Source: Myxococcales bacterium
GTDB lineage: Bacteria > Myxococcota > UBA727 > JABDBI01
Assembly: GCA_023898405.1 (NCBI GenBank)
Contig: CP060221.1
Coordinates: 62,001 to 126,000, forward strand
DNA: 64,000 bases
Direction of reading: 5' to 3'
The translations under genes were made by a program, and so were the position numbers. Shown here in pieces: positions 1 through 9,097 of the stretch. Numbering within the stretch: the first letter of the stretch is position 1; every line of letters begins with the position of its first letter. The notes beneath the pieces are model-generated. The model was not told the DNA's origin and did no database searches. It saw only the letters and a list, made by a program, of their open reading frames with translations.

Positions 1-59
1 GATGTTGTCATACACAGCTACTTGTATGAGTAGCTTTCTCTTATGGGGGCGGAGACGTT

Positions 60-1430
60 ATGTTCTCTAAGATTTCCAAGTTATTTCAAATTCCCGAACT
101 AAGAAAACGTTTAGCATATACTTTGGCGTTACTCGCCGTATATCGCGTTGGTATTTTCGTTACATCACCAGGGATTGATCGAGTGGCAATCAGAGAGCTT
201 TTGAATGCTCGTCAGGAAAGTGGTGGTGGCTTTCTTAATCTTTTTAACTTCTTTTCCGGGGGAGCCTTGGAAAATGCGAGTGTCTTTGCGCTTGGGATTA
301 TGCCTTACATTACCTCATCCATTATTATGTCTCTGATGGCCGTTGTTGTACCTACAGTTCAGAGGCTTCAAAAAGAAGGTGAGCAGGGCAGGAAAAAGAT
401 TAACCAATTTACCCGTTATGGAACAGTGTTAATTTCATGTATTCAAGGCGTGATGATTGCCAATTATCTCAAATCGCAATCCTACAATGGACAAGGCGTT
501 GTAAATGCTGATTGGGCAACAGCATGGGGTGGTTTTGGTTTCGTTCTTATGACGGTGCTTACGCTCACAGCCGGAACAGCTTTTATCATGTGGCTTGGTG
601 AAAAAATTACCGAACGGGGAATTGGTAACGGGATTTCGCTTATTATTTTTGCCGGTATTGTTGCGCGACTGCCTAATGCAATTATGGCTACTGTTATGGG
701 GCTACAAAATGGTACATACAAGCCATCTGAGATTATCGTTTTAGTCGTCGTAATGCTTTTAGTATTAGCCGGAATCGTTTTCATCGAGAAAGCACAAAGA
801 AGAATCCCTGTGCAATATGCCAAACGTATTGTTGGTAACAAACAATATGGTGGTCAATCTACCCACCTGCCTTTAAAAATAAACGTTGCTGGTGTTGTGC
901 CTCCTATTTTTGCATCTACTATTCTTTTATTTCCAGCTACATTGGCTAGTTTAATTCATGCTGATTGGATTCAATCAGTTCAAAATGCTTTGCATCCTGG
1001 AAGTTGGATGTATCAGTGTCTGTTTGTTTTGATGATATTGTTTTTTGCGTTCTTTTATACTTCTGTTCAATTTAATCCGGTAGATGTGGCTGATAACCTT
1101 CGTCGTTTCGGAGGGTTTATCCCAGGTGTGCGTCCTGGGAAGTCCACAGCGGATTATATTGATTTTGTTCTCAACAGGATTACTTTTGGCGGAGCTCTTT
1201 ACCTGTCTGCTGTTTGTGTGTTGCCCGTGACAATACAATCGCTTACTTCCAATCAGGTTCCGTTTTATTTTGGTGGGACAGGCTTGCTAATCGTAGTTAG
1301 TGTTGCTCTTGATACTGTTCAGCAAATTGAAGGCCATTTTATTGCTAAAGAATATGAAGGCTTTTCCGGTAGATCAGAAGTCAAGATTAAGGCGAGAAGC
1401 GCAGAATCATCTAATACAGCGAGAGCTTAA
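60..1430 (+). CDS. secY: SecY, protein translocase channel subunit
   Basis: Ten-helix channel subunit of the inner-membrane SecYEG translocon, which exports unfolded preproteins and inserts membrane proteins. Seen: 456 residues, close to the usual 430-450; conserved stretches such as ALGIMPYITSSIIM, GTVLISCIQG and GGTGLLIVV; alternating hydrophobic segments along the whole length. The ATG at 60 follows a GGAG at 51-54. It opens a ribosomal-protein block (adk, rpmJ, rpsM, rpsK, rpoA, rplQ), the classical spc/alpha operon arrangement. The 59 bases before it hold no gene I can name; they probably include the end of the preceding operon gene. It matters here because many genes in the window carry Sec-type signal peptides. 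Confidence 0.98.
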   Translation: MFSKISKLFQIPELRKRLAYTLALLAVYRVGIFVTSPGIDRVAIRELLNARQESGGGFLNLFNFFSGGALENASVFALGIMPYITSSIIMSLMAVVVPTVQRLQKEGEQGRKKINQFTRYGTVLISCIQGVMIANYLKSQSYNGQGVVNADWATAWGGFGFVLMTVLTLTAGTAFIMWLGEKITERGIGNGISLIIFAGIVARLPNAIMATVMGLQNGTYKPSEIIVLVVVMLLVLAGIVFIEKAQRRIPVQYAKRIVGNKQYGGQSTHLPLKINVAGVVPPIFASTILLFPATLASLIHADWIQSVQNALHPGSWMYQCLFVLMILFFAFFYTSVQFNPVDVADNLRRFGGFIPGVRPGKSTADYIDFVLNRITFGGALYLSAVCVLPVTIQSLTSNQVPFYFGGTGLLIVVSVALDTVQQIEGHFIAKEYEGFSGRSEVKIKARSAESSNTARA

Positions 1431-1474
1431 ATAATTCTGGTATGCTAAGGCACATTAGGATCTGTGGTACTGAT

Positions 1475-2125
1475 ATGAAAAAAGCTATTAAACTAAGCCT
1501 ATTTGGTGTTCCAGGTGCTGGTAAGGGTACACAAGCTGAGTTGCTGACCTCCTTTTTGTCGGTGCCTCATATCAGTACTGGTGATATGTTTCGTGCATTG
1601 CAGACTGGTCAATCAGATCTTTCTAAAAAGATAAAAGCTATTTTAGACTCTGGTGAACTCGTTTCTGACGAGCTTGTTACTGAGATGACTTTTGCTCGAC
1701 TTGGACAGAGCGATTGTGAAGATGGTTTTTTACTTGATGGTTTTCCTCGTACTTTAAGTCAGGCAAAATCCTTGCAGGAATCGGCGTTTGCGATCGATTT
1801 TTTGATTGAAATTAAAGTAGAACGCGATGAAATTGTGCGACGCCTTTCTGGGCGTCGAGTTTGTCCTGTGTGTAAGGCAACATATCATATTGATTTTCTT
1901 AATAGTGATCTGGTTTGCACAGCAGGGCATGGGAAGTTGTTTCAACGCGAAGATGATAGGTCGGCTGCAATTGAGAAAAGGCTTAATTTATTTGAATCCA
2001 ATCTAGCTCCGGTATTGGGATTTTACCAAGAAATTGGCCGATTTCGCTCAGTTGAAGGTGCGGGTCAGCCTAAGGAAGTTTTTCAAAGAATTTTGGGGGC
2101 TCTAGGGTTTTCCGATGAGGAGTAA
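1475..2125 (+). CDS. adk: Adenylate kinase
   Basis: Interconverts ATP + AMP and 2 ADP in the cytosol. Seen: P-loop GVPGAGKGTQ near the N-terminus, the STGDMFR AMP-binding stretch, DGFPRT, and a LID region with CPVC followed about 14 residues later by C and H, which suggests a zinc-binding LID. The frame stays open to an ATG at 1442, but the ATG at 1475 gives 216 residues, the usual family length, and puts the P-loop where expected, so I chose it. The ribosome site is weak (AGGA at 1457-1460). It lies just downstream of secY, as in many bacteria. The methionine aminopeptidase (map) and infA genes that often follow are absent. Confidence 0.95.
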   Translation: MKKAIKLSLFGVPGAGKGTQAELLTSFLSVPHISTGDMFRALQTGQSDLSKKIKAILDSGELVSDELVTEMTFARLGQSDCEDGFLLDGFPRTLSQAKSLQESAFAIDFLIEIKVERDEIVRRLSGRRVCPVCKATYHIDFLNSDLVCTAGHGKLFQREDDRSAAIEKRLNLFESNLAPVLGFYQEIGRFRSVEGAGQPKEVFQRILGALGFSDEE

Positions 2126-2238
2126 CTTTAGATGAAGTATGGCTGTCTGGTACTTGTCAAGTGGATTTTTTGCTGCTAGCAAGGCTGGGTGTTTGAATTT
2201 TAGGTTTGTTTTTTATTTCGGAAAAAAGGCAAAACGTT

Positions 2239-2352
2239 ATGAAAGTAAGAGCTTCTGTGAAGAAGATTTGTGAAAAGTGTAAAGTAATTCGTCGTAAACG
2301 TGTCGTTAGAGTTATTTGTGACAATGTCAGACACAAACAAAGACAAGGTTAG
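2239..2352 (+). CDS. rpmJ: Ribosomal protein bL36
   Basis: Small zinc-ribbon protein of the 50S subunit, 37 residues. Seen: MKVRASVKKICEKCK start and the typical RRKRVVRVIC then H pattern, giving the CXXC...C...H zinc ligands. Its order (between adk and rpsM) is the normal position. The ATG at 2239 is the only start that gives the canonical MKVR N-terminus. Retention of all zinc ligands marks it as the zinc-binding (C+) form of L36. Confidence 0.95.
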   Translation: MKVRASVKKICEKCKVIRRKRVVRVICDNVRHKQRQG

Positions 2353-2425
2353 ATTTTGTCGATTATTTGACCTGATAGTCAGATGATCAAATATTTTTTT
2401 GTTCAAATTGTAGTGGAGTAAAGAA

Positions 2426-2779
2426 GTGGCGCGTATTGCAGGTGTTGATCTTCCCAGAAATAAGAAAATGGGGACTGCGCTTACCTATATTTATGGTATT
2501 GGTCCTTTTGCTGCAGGGCAAATTTTAGAGAAAGCTAAAGTTAACAGTGACTTGAGAACTGATGCGCTAAGTGAAGATGACGTAGCACGAATTCGCGATG
2601 TCATCGAACAAAGTTATCAGGTCGAAGGTGATTTGAGACGGCAAATTTCGATGAATATTAAGCGGCTTATGGACTTAGGTTGTTATCGTGGGTTGAGGCA
2701 CAGAAAGGGCCTACCAGTAAGAGGACAAAGAACTCACTCTAATGCACGGACACGAAGCCGTAAGAAGAGCAGGGCCTAG
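2426..2779 (+). CDS. rpsM: Ribosomal protein uS13
   Basis: 30S head protein that contacts tRNA and the 50S bridge. Seen: ARIAGVDLPRNKK start, helix-two-turn-helix YIYGIGPFAAGQIL, and the basic tail RGLRHRKGLPVRGQRT followed by NARTRSRKK. The start codon is GTG at 2426 with a GGAG upstream at 2415-2418; 117 residues is normal. It is followed 40 bases later by rpsK, as in the alpha operon of most bacteria. Confidence 0.97.
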   Translation: MARIAGVDLPRNKKMGTALTYIYGIGPFAAGQILEKAKVNSDLRTDALSEDDVARIRDVIEQSYQVEGDLRRQISMNIKRLMDLGCYRGLRHRKGLPVRGQRTHSNARTRSRKKSRA

Positions 2780-2819
2780 TTTGTTTAATTTTTTGTTGTT
2801 ATAATTTAAGGTAAAAAAA

Positions 2820-3203
2820 ATGGCACTTCCGAAGGGAAAAAAGAAGGTAAAGAAAAATATCAGTCAAGGTGTTGTTCATATCTACACTACCTTCAATAAT
2901 TCGATTATTACCGTAACAGATCCTCAGGGTAACGCGGTTTCTTGGTCTACTTCTGGAGCAAAAGGTTTCAGAGGTTCCAAAAAGAGCACTCCTTTTGCGG
3001 CACAAATTGCTACTGAAGAAGCATGTCGCAAAGCTAAAGAGCATGGCATGAGGGCTGTTGAAGTTTATATAAAGGGTCCTGGTGCTGGCCGGGAATCTGC
3101 TCTTAGAGCAGTATCAAATCAGTTTAATAGAATTTCATTAATAAAAGATGTGACCCCTATTCCTCATAACGGATGTCGACCTCCTAAACGTAGAAGAGTG
3201 TAA
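2820..3203 (+). CDS. rpsK: Ribosomal protein uS11
   Basis: 30S platform protein at the E/P site. Seen: GVVHIYTTFNNSIITVTD, the GAKGFRGSKKSTPFAAQ core, the IKGPGAGRESA turn and the strongly conserved tail VTPIPHNGCRPPKRRRV. 127 residues is normal. The AAGG ribosome site lies just before the ATG at 2820. The next gene is rpoA, without the rpsD gene that normally intervenes. Confidence 0.97.
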   Translation: MALPKGKKKVKKNISQGVVHIYTTFNNSIITVTDPQGNAVSWSTSGAKGFRGSKKSTPFAAQIATEEACRKAKEHGMRAVEVYIKGPGAGRESALRAVSNQFNRISLIKDVTPIPHNGCRPPKRRRV

Positions 3204-3259
3204 AGCTTTTTCGTTTTAGTTGTGTGGGTTTTATCTCTCAGATTGTGCGAAGGTGATTA

Positions 3260-4294
3260 ATGTATCGGAATTGGCGTAGCTTAATTCGCCCGAAGGGCCT
3301 AATTGTAGAACGTGATTCATTGAATGAACAGTATGGAAAGTTTGTTCTTGAACCTCTTGAGCGTGGTTATGGCGTTACCCTTGGTAATGCGTTGCGTAGA
3401 ACAATGTTGTCTTCCCTGCAGGGTGCTGCTATTACTTCGGTGCGCATTGAAGGTGCGCAGCACGAATTTATGGCATTGCCTGATATCAAGGAGGATGGTA
3501 CCGATATCATACTCAATCTGAAGGAAGTGGAACTTCAGCTTCTTGAGGGCCATCAAAAGACTGTCAACGTAGTAAAGCATGGTCCATGCACAGTTACCGC
3601 TGGTGATATTCAGTCGGATGGAACTTTGAAGGTTCTTAATCCAGATAAGCATATTTGTACGGTGAGCGACGGCGGTGTATTTAAAGCTGAATTTGTAATC
3701 GGTACCGGAAAAGGCTATGTTTCAGCGTCCCAGTTTCGTGAAGGCAATTTACCGGTTGATTCAATACAAATTGATGCTTTGTTTTCTCCGATCCGCAAAG
3801 TTAACTACAACGTTACTAACGCTCGGGTAGGAAGACAAACTGACTATGATCGTTTGGTTCTGGAAGTTTGGACTAATGGAGGGGTAAAACCTGAGGATGC
3901 GGTAGGAATTGCATCTAAAATCCTGAAAGAACAACTTTCTATTTTGATCAATATTCCAGAAGATGTTGAACCTACTGTACCTGAAGCAGAAGAGCACTCT
4001 GAGAGATTTAATGATAACTTGTTACGCTCTGTTGATGAACTTGAACTTTCGGTAAGGTCTGCCAATTGCTTGGCAAATGCTGAAATTAAGCGAATAGGCG
4101 ATCTAGTTCAACGAACTGAGAGTGAAATGCTTAAGACCAAGAATTTTGGCCGTAAGAGCCTGAAAGAAATTAAGGAAATCCTAACAGAAATGGGTCTTTC
4201 ATTGGGAATGAAACTAGACAGTTGGCCTCCTAAGAAGACAATTTTGCCGTCTTCGCCTGCTAAAGTAGATGATAAAGACGAAGATAACCACTAG
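3260..4294 (+). CDS. rpoA: RNA polymerase alpha subunit
   Basis: Assembles RNA polymerase through its N-terminal domain and contacts UP elements and activators through its C-terminal domain. Seen: N-terminal GKFVLEPLERGYGVTLGNAL, LRRTMLSSLQGAAI and DIILNLKEVEL (residues about 25-110); a linker with an acidic EAEEHSERF stretch; a C-terminal domain from about residue 255 with SVRSANCLANAEI and NFGRKSLKEIKE. 344 residues is slightly long because of a PPKK-rich tail ending in acidic residues. It is transcribed with the ribosomal genes on both sides. Confidence 0.98.
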   Translation: MYRNWRSLIRPKGLIVERDSLNEQYGKFVLEPLERGYGVTLGNALRRTMLSSLQGAAITSVRIEGAQHEFMALPDIKEDGTDIILNLKEVELQLLEGHQKTVNVVKHGPCTVTAGDIQSDGTLKVLNPDKHICTVSDGGVFKAEFVIGTGKGYVSASQFREGNLPVDSIQIDALFSPIRKVNYNVTNARVGRQTDYDRLVLEVWTNGGVKPEDAVGIASKILKEQLSILINIPEDVEPTVPEAEEHSERFNDNLLRSVDELELSVRSANCLANAEIKRIGDLVQRTESEMLKTKNFGRKSLKEIKEILTEMGLSLGMKLDSWPPKKTILPSSPAKVDDKDEDNH

Positions 4295-4319
4295 ATTATT
4301 GAATCGTAGGAATTAGAAA

Positions 4320-4709
4320 ATGCGACATTTAAAACATGGTAGAAAATTAAACCGTAACCAAGGCCATCGCAAAGCTCTCTTTAGAAATATGGCGATCGCT
4401 TTGTTGAGACATGAGCGGATTGAAACAACAGATGCTAAAGCCAAAGAGCTGCGCGGTTACACTGAAAAATTAATTTCCTTAGGAAAAAAAGGTGACCTCA
4501 ATTCCCGCAGAATGGCTGCCAAAAAAATTCATGATGCTGAAATTTTGAAAAAACTTTTTGATGATGTTGCTAAGCGCAATGCCGAGAGAGCAGGTGGTTA
4601 TACCCGCGTCGTGAAATCTCGTTTCAGAAAAGGTGATTGTGCACCACTTTCTGTCATTGAACTAGTTGAAAAAGGTGAAAAAGCTGTTATTGAGAATGTA
4701 GCTCAATAG
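4320..4709 (+). CDS. rplQ: Ribosomal protein bL17
   Basis: 50S protein at the exit-tunnel side. Seen: MRHLKHGRKLNRNQGHRKAL start, ALLRHERIETTDAKAKELR, and a C-terminal half with NAERAGGYTRVVKSRFRKGD and APLSVIELV. 129 residues is typical. It closes the alpha-operon block; the tRNA gene starts 13 bases after its stop and the hairpin behind that tRNA can terminate the whole transcript. Confidence 0.97.
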   Translation: MRHLKHGRKLNRNQGHRKALFRNMAIALLRHERIETTDAKAKELRGYTEKLISLGKKGDLNSRRMAAKKIHDAEILKKLFDDVAKRNAERAGGYTRVVKSRFRKGDCAPLSVIELVEKGEKAVIENVAQ

Positions 4710-4722
4710 GCTTTATGCCTTT

Positions 4723-4799
4723 GGCGAGGTAGCTCAGCAGGTTAGAGCGACGGTCTCATAATCCGTAGGTCGGGGGTTCGAGTCCCCCCTTCGCCACCA
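4723..4799 (+). tRNA. tRNA-Met (anticodon CAU)
   Basis: 77-base cloverleaf. The acceptor GGCGAGG pairs with CTTCGCC (one G-U). The D arm is GCTC/GAGC, the anticodon stem ACGGT/TCCGT closes a loop CTCATAA with anticodon CAU, and the T arm is GGGGG TTCGAGT CCCCC. The 3' CCA is encoded (4797-4799). A normal first pair makes it an elongator-type tRNA rather than an initiator. A CAU anticodon could also be the lysidine-modified tRNA-Ile2; sequence alone does not fully separate the two. Confidence 0.95.
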
Positions 4800-4821
4800 C
4801 GCCTTTATGGCGTTTTTTTTT
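4799..4821 (+). terminator. Rho-independent terminator after tRNA-Met
   Basis: Stem ACGCC / GGCGT with a TTTAT loop, followed directly by nine T residues. It overlaps the last base of the tRNA CCA end and would close the secY-to-tRNA transcription unit. Confidence 0.85.
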
Positions 4822-4907
4822 GCTTAAAGCATGATTTTGTAAAATGACTTCTGGTTTAAAAATATAGTTCGAGTGACAGCAAGTTGTTTCTTAACCTGAG
4901 TTTTGCT

Positions 4908-6391
4908 CTCATGATTGATCACATCTTTTTGTTGACAAGATAGATTCGGCGATTTGGTAACCTTTATACATAGCATAAAGTTCTCTAAGCCCTCGCCATA
5001 AGACTAGCCATCCAGGAGGACCGTTATATTTAATGTGTCCTCCCAACCTTGCTATTTGCCTTAAAACTTCATCGACAGTAAGCAATGATTCCGCGGTATA
5101 ATTTTGCAGCATAGCTAATAATGGAGGCGGTATATAAAGTTCTGGTGAGCTATTTGCTTCATTTGCTTTATTGCGTAGCCGCAGGAGAAACCAGGCTATT
5201 GGTATAAAGACTCCCAAACAATTTTTCAGGCTGTGAAAGCTTTCTAACTGTCTTTTTTCATATGAGCATCCAGTTTTAAGGACTTTAAAGTATTCTTCTA
5301 TGACCCAACGTGAGCAATAGCATTCGATAATCTTTTCGATATCTTGGCGCGAAGCGATTGGTTCTTGAGTGAGTAAAATCCATTCAATAGGCTTTTCATC
5401 TTTAGGCGGATTTCGCTCTAGAATAAGAACAGCATTTATATCTAAAGATAATGCATATTTTTTATCTACACAGTTTGATCTTTTTAATGTAATTTGTTTT
5501 GCTTTAATATCTACTATCGTATTGCGGGCATCTCTTTTAACAAGCCTTTTATTATTAGCCCCGCCGGATTTTTTATTTCTTCTAGAAAGATGTATTTCTT
5601 TAGAAAACAATCTGCTTTCTTCTGCAAATTCCTCGCGTAAATGCTTGCCGTTTACAAGGGCGCGGTCATAGCAGCCCCTAACAATAAATCGATGTTCTTT
5701 GTTCGATAAATCAGCAAGCAAAGCATAACTATCTGTTTCACTATCGCATACGTGGATTGCATTTTTAGCGCTTTCGCTGAGTTTAGAAATGCTATCGATT
5801 GCGTCATTCCATCTTTGTTTTTCCGATGGCAGGCGACGAGACTGAGTCTGTGTAAGAATCCCTTTTTTTCTGAGTGCATAAGGACTGATTTTTTCACCGC
5901 GCTTAAAACAATGCAACCCCAATGTACCTAATGGTTCTCTATCTGACGCAGAAATAGCTAAACTGAAATGACCAAAGAAGCTTGCACTTTTACCTAGTGA
6001 GGTTGTTCCAAGGTCTCGTCTCTTTCCTGAAAATACAAACTCACTCGAATCATGCGCAATAATAATATCATTATTCTTATTGCACATACGCTTTAAAGTA
6101 GCTTGTTTGTGCGGTTCTAAAATGTCTTTTATTTCTATGTAAGGATTTTCCACAAACCGATAGAACCCCTCTAATTCTGCCGAACTCCCAAATGCCTCAG
6201 GAAAAGATTTCTCTGGACTTTCAATAACCGAGCTAACAATTGATAAAAGGCGCTTAGTTAAGCGCTTATCACCAAGATTTGATTCTATAAATTCTGTTCT
6301 TATATGATTCATTGAAAAACTTGATCACATCAAATTAAACTTGAAAATGCTTAAACGACTTTGTCAACAAAAAGATGTGATCAATCATGAG
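4908..6391 (-). mobile_element. Complete IS4-family insertion sequence
   Basis: About 1.48 kb, bounded by perfect 31-bp terminal inverted repeats: left 4908-4938 starting CTCATGATTGATCACATC, right 6361-6391 as its exact reverse complement. The transposase (minus strand) fills the interior and its stop codon lies inside the left repeat. I could not find a clean target-site duplication; the flanks share only loosely similar TTGC-type bases. It landed just behind the tRNA-Met terminator, where it does no harm to the ribosomal operon. Perfect repeats and an intact gene point to a recent arrival. Confidence 0.9.
4909..6312 (-). CDS. IS4-family DDE transposase
   Basis: Cuts and pastes the surrounding element. 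Seen: 467 residues; first catalytic Asp in AHDSSEF, second in CDSETDSYAL, and the C-terminal IS4 signature Y-x2-R-x3-E-x6-K in YCSRWVIEEYFKVLKTG. The N-terminal part (NLGDKRLTKRLL, SAELEGFYRF) matches the Tn5/IS50-like transposase N-terminal domain. The frame is uninterrupted, so the protein is probably active. Its stop codon falls inside the left inverted repeat. Confidence 0.93.
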   Translation of the reverse strand: MNHIRTEFIESNLGDKRLTKRLLSIVSSVIESPEKSFPEAFGSSAELEGFYRFVENPYIEIKDILEPHKQATLKRMCNKNNDIIIAHDSSEFVFSGKRRDLGTTSLGKSASFFGHFSLAISASDREPLGTLGLHCFKRGEKISPYALRKKGILTQTQSRRLPSEKQRWNDAIDSISKLSESAKNAIHVCDSETDSYALLADLSNKEHRFIVRGCYDRALVNGKHLREEFAEESRLFSKEIHLSRRNKKSGGANNKRLVKRDARNTIVDIKAKQITLKRSNCVDKKYALSLDINAVLILERNPPKDEKPIEWILLTQEPIASRQDIEKIIECYCSRWVIEEYFKVLKTGCSYEKRQLESFHSLKNCLGVFIPIAWFLLRLRNKANEANSSPELYIPPPLLAMLQNYTAESLLTVDEVLRQIARLGGHIKYNGPPGWLVLWRGLRELYAMYKGYQIAESILSTKRCDQS

Positions 6392-6493
6392 GGTTGCCCT
6401 GAGGTTTTTTTTAGGGTCTGTCCCTAATTTTCCATTATCGGGAACCCTTCTTGTCCTCGCCTTGCTGCGGGTGTTCAGAAATTAAAGGCTCAG

Positions 6494-7012
6494 TTAATTT
6501 CTGGGATTGGTATTATAGTTAGATAAAAAACAATGATTGTCATAAAAAAAGCCTGAACCAGTAGGCACAGATGTATTTGTTGTCATACATATCAGCAATG
6601 TCATGCCCTCTGGCGAGATCCTACCTTTATGATAATCCATCTGACTCACATCTTTACGCTTACTAGCTTTTTTTGCATCTCTAACGGCTTTTACAAGTAT
6701 TTCACTGTTTATTCCATATTCAACAGCTTTAAGAAGGCCCAGAAGTGTTCTTTGGTTAAGCTGATCGCGTTTTTTATGTGTATTAAAATATGCCTTATCT
6801 CGTGCTACACAGTATGCTTTTTTACCGCAAAAGCCCTCTACTACATTATTAAGATCAATACTTGCTATTTCACCCTCCAGACCACGAATTGTTTGTTCAT
6901 CTTGAGGAGAGACGCTTACTGGTTTATTTTGAGGAAACTTTTTAATTTCATGCGGTTCCTTTAATGGTCCACACCCTCCTAAAATCATCATACTTAATAA
7001 AATATATTTCAT
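6494..7012 (-). CDS. Small lipoprotein of unknown function
   Basis: 172 residues from the ATG at 7012, chosen over the longer open frame because it follows a good AGGAG/AAGGA site and opens a signal peptide ending in the lipobox ILGGC. The mature part carries a charged stretch, two Cys near FCGKKAYC and no family I recognise. It is predicted to be attached to the inner or outer membrane. It stands alone between the IS4 element and a broken transposase, so it has no informative partner. Confidence 0.6.
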   Translation of the reverse strand: MKYILLSMMILGGCGPLKEPHEIKKFPQNKPVSVSPQDEQTIRGLEGEIASIDLNNVVEGFCGKKAYCVARDKAYFNTHKKRDQLNQRTLLGLLKAVEYGINSEILVKAVRDAKKASKRKDVSQMDYHKGRISPEGMTLLICMTTNTSVPTGSGFFYDNHCFLSNYNTNPRN

Positions 7013-7156
7013 AATCCTTACTCCTATTGTATTTATGTTGAATACTTCATTGATACTAGCGTCACAATAGACTATACGATAAATATTTCCTAGCCTGATT
7101 CTGAGGCCGTAAAAACAGCGAAGGATGTTTATTACTTTTTTAATCCTTATGGATTT

Positions 7157-7515
7157 ATGGCAAAAAAAATTACGCATATCTTTCGCCAAAACCTTAAACT
7201 TAACCTTGCCAAAGTCAAGGCGGCATCTTTAATGATTGCAGCACTCCTTGGTGGTCGCACAGTGTCCAGTTGTCTAAAATAGCCAGGCACTTTGGTGGTA
7301 AGGCCAAATCCGATTCCTCATTTAGGCGTTTGCAAAGACTTTTGTCTAAACTCTCTTTGCCTAAGGAAGACATCGCTCGATTAAATCTAAAGATCATGGG
7401 CCTTGATAAGAAGCCTGTAACTTTGATTTTTGATCGAACCAACTGGATGTTCGGCAATCAGCACATAAATATTTTGTTTTTGTGTGTAGCTTTCAAAAGT
7501 TTGGCTGTACCGTAG
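7157..7515 (+). pseudogene. Truncated, frameshifted IS4-family transposase
   Basis: N-terminal third of a second, unrelated IS4-type transposase. It starts MAKKITHIFRQNLKL, hits a stop at about 7280, and continues in another frame (KIARHFGGKAKSDSSFRR, then LIFDRTNWMFG with the first catalytic Asp and INILFLCVAF). Translation ends at the CCGTAG where the repeat at 7510 begins, so the rest of the gene was lost. One frameshift lies near 7265. Non-functional. Confidence 0.75.
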
Positions 7516-7678
7516 TACAGTAATAAGGGCTTTATGGGCTGTAGCCTTATTCCAACACAGGTAATCAATATAGTTTTTGTCTTTGCGCTTGGTTTTTCGT
7601 AGGTCCAAGAACGCATAAAAGACTATGTCACTTTTTTGAGCAAACAATTGCTGTTTTGGCTCCAAATGTTAGGGAAGG
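7510..7678. repeat. Dispersed repeat, copy A (pairs with 16144-16315)
   Basis: About 170 bp, clearly related (about 70% by eye) to 16144-16315. Both start CCGTAGTRCAGTAATRAGGG, share TTATTCCA and GGTTTTT blocks, and end CCAAATGTTAGGGAAGG. The minus strand of both encodes related peptide (KSDIVFYAFLDLRK here, QKVDIISIVGFWVDRK there, then WNKAxAxKALIT). So it is probably the coding remnant of an unidentified mobile gene. Copy A cuts off the IS4 fragment before it. The adjoining 7677-7717 also resembles 13471-13510. Confidence 0.6.
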
Positions 7679-7793
7679 GTAGGTGGGGTTTTTCAAAAAA
7701 AGTGGTTTATATTACTTATAGGCTGTACATTGGCTAAATCAAAAAAAGGCTTTTATGGTGCTTATAAACTGTGTTCGGAGTAAGGGATATCTT

Positions 7794-8717
7794 GTGTCAA
7801 AAATACTTATAGTCTTTTTTATACTATGCCAATTCAGTTGCGTAGTTGACCGTGAGCAGGAAAGGGCAAAAAATGGCTATGCTTCTTTGTTAAAAGACTT
7901 CCTTCTTAGAAAAAGCCACCTTGAAGGGCCAGAAGGTACGCTCTGTTTTGCTGATAAATGTCTTTCTAAATTGGCTGATACCACTACTGCTACAACGCCA
8001 TTTCTGGCCGACTACAACACCGCTCCTATAGCGAGTGTCCCCCTACTTATGGCCTGTTTTCCTTATGAGATGACTGCGCGAATACCTTCCATTATTTTAG
8101 AAGCTATTAAGGAGTATAGAGTTGAGAAGGAATTCATAACATTTTGTCTTAACGTGCAGGCAAATGGTTCGTTGCTAGAAAAAGATGCGCGAACGGGTGA
8201 AAAATTTACCCGTCTTAAGGCCCATGGTTGGCTGAGTCCAGATGCTCCAAAAGATGAAGAATTGCGAGGAGATCTTGCCAATCGGAATCTTTTGTTTGGA
8301 ATTTACGACGCACCCAGCACGTTAAAAGCCATTCCTGGCGGGCTTGTTGAGCATCAATTAGTGCCCTTTCCCGTGCATACTCATCAGGTTCCAGCCGGAC
8401 GATTGCCACTTTCTCCACTAAACATGGCAAAAATAGCCATTCATGAAGATAGCCCCTCATTGTCATTCTTTAGCTTGGTTATTGATGCGTGGCCTCCCGC
8501 TGGATTAAAAAGAAGGGCAGGCATAACGCTGCATTTAATCCTTGATTCTAACGATGCCGACTCAGGTCAAAGTTTGGAGAAGCTTTTTGAAATGCTCAAT
8601 GAAAGCGATAAAAAAATATCTTTTGGTGATTTTATTCATCAGCTAAGAAATTTGGAAAAAGATACTCAAAAAGAATATCTACAGCCTATTAAAGCTATTT
8701 TTAGAGAATCATGGTGA
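7794..8717 (+). CDS. Lipoprotein of unknown function
   Basis: 307 residues from the GTG at 7794, preferred because GGAG/AAGGGA at 7778-7786 sits at the right distance and gives a clean signal peptide (KILIVFFILCQFSC) with a lipobox Cys. An ATG at 7755 in the same frame has no good site. The mature part begins VVDREQERAK and holds a His/Pro-rich patch (VPFPVHTHQVPAGRLP). No family recognised. Flanked by transposon debris on both sides, so it may be cargo of past insertions. Confidence 0.6.
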   Translation: MSKILIVFFILCQFSCVVDREQERAKNGYASLLKDFLLRKSHLEGPEGTLCFADKCLSKLADTTTATTPFLADYNTAPIASVPLLMACFPYEMTARIPSIILEAIKEYRVEKEFITFCLNVQANGSLLEKDARTGEKFTRLKAHGWLSPDAPKDEELRGDLANRNLLFGIYDAPSTLKAIPGGLVEHQLVPFPVHTHQVPAGRLPLSPLNMAKIAIHEDSPSLSFFSLVIDAWPPAGLKRRAGITLHLILDSNDADSGQSLEKLFEMLNESDKKISFGDFIHQLRNLEKDTQKEYLQPIKAIFRESW

Positions 8718-8751
8718 GAATAATTCTGGTTCTATTTAATCAAAGCGCTCA

Positions 8752-9085
8752 TTGAAGGTGAAGACACAACATTCGTTGCTCATCATTAAATATCCCCAGA
8801 CTTTTCTTGTAAACCATAGTTTAGCCAAGTGCTATGCAGCATCGATCAGATATCTGAGCGTATTTGGGTTAAGTTCAGGCAAACCCCTGCTACGGATAAT
8901 TGACCATGAAACCTCAATCCCACAATTAAACGATGACCACACGGTTATGGGATTTAACCTTCATGCGTCGGAAGCAATAGAGGCGGATGATAGGTCAGGG
9001 CTCGAAAGGGTTTTAAGGTACATGGGCGTCCACCTCTGTCAAAGAAGCGTCTCCAACTAGCCCCAGGTGATGTGGTTGTAGTTTA
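8752..9085 (+). pseudogene. Fragment of an IS91-like (Y2) transposase
   Basis: The readable part, from about 8944, matches the conserved C-terminal block of IS91-type transposases: GFNLHASEAIEADDRSGLER followed by RYM. A single-base shift near 9020 moves the continuation RPPLSKKRLQLAPGD into another frame. No catalytic tyrosine region is present. The first 60 or so residues of the open frame match nothing I know. Dead remnant; base composition is a little richer in G+C than its neighbours. Confidence 0.6.
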
Positions 9086-9097
9086 GAAACTCGCCGT

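Noticed and set aside
4861..6420. Target-site duplication for the IS4 element
   Set aside because: Flanks share only loose TTGC/CCTGAG similarity; no exact 9-12 bp direct repeat found.
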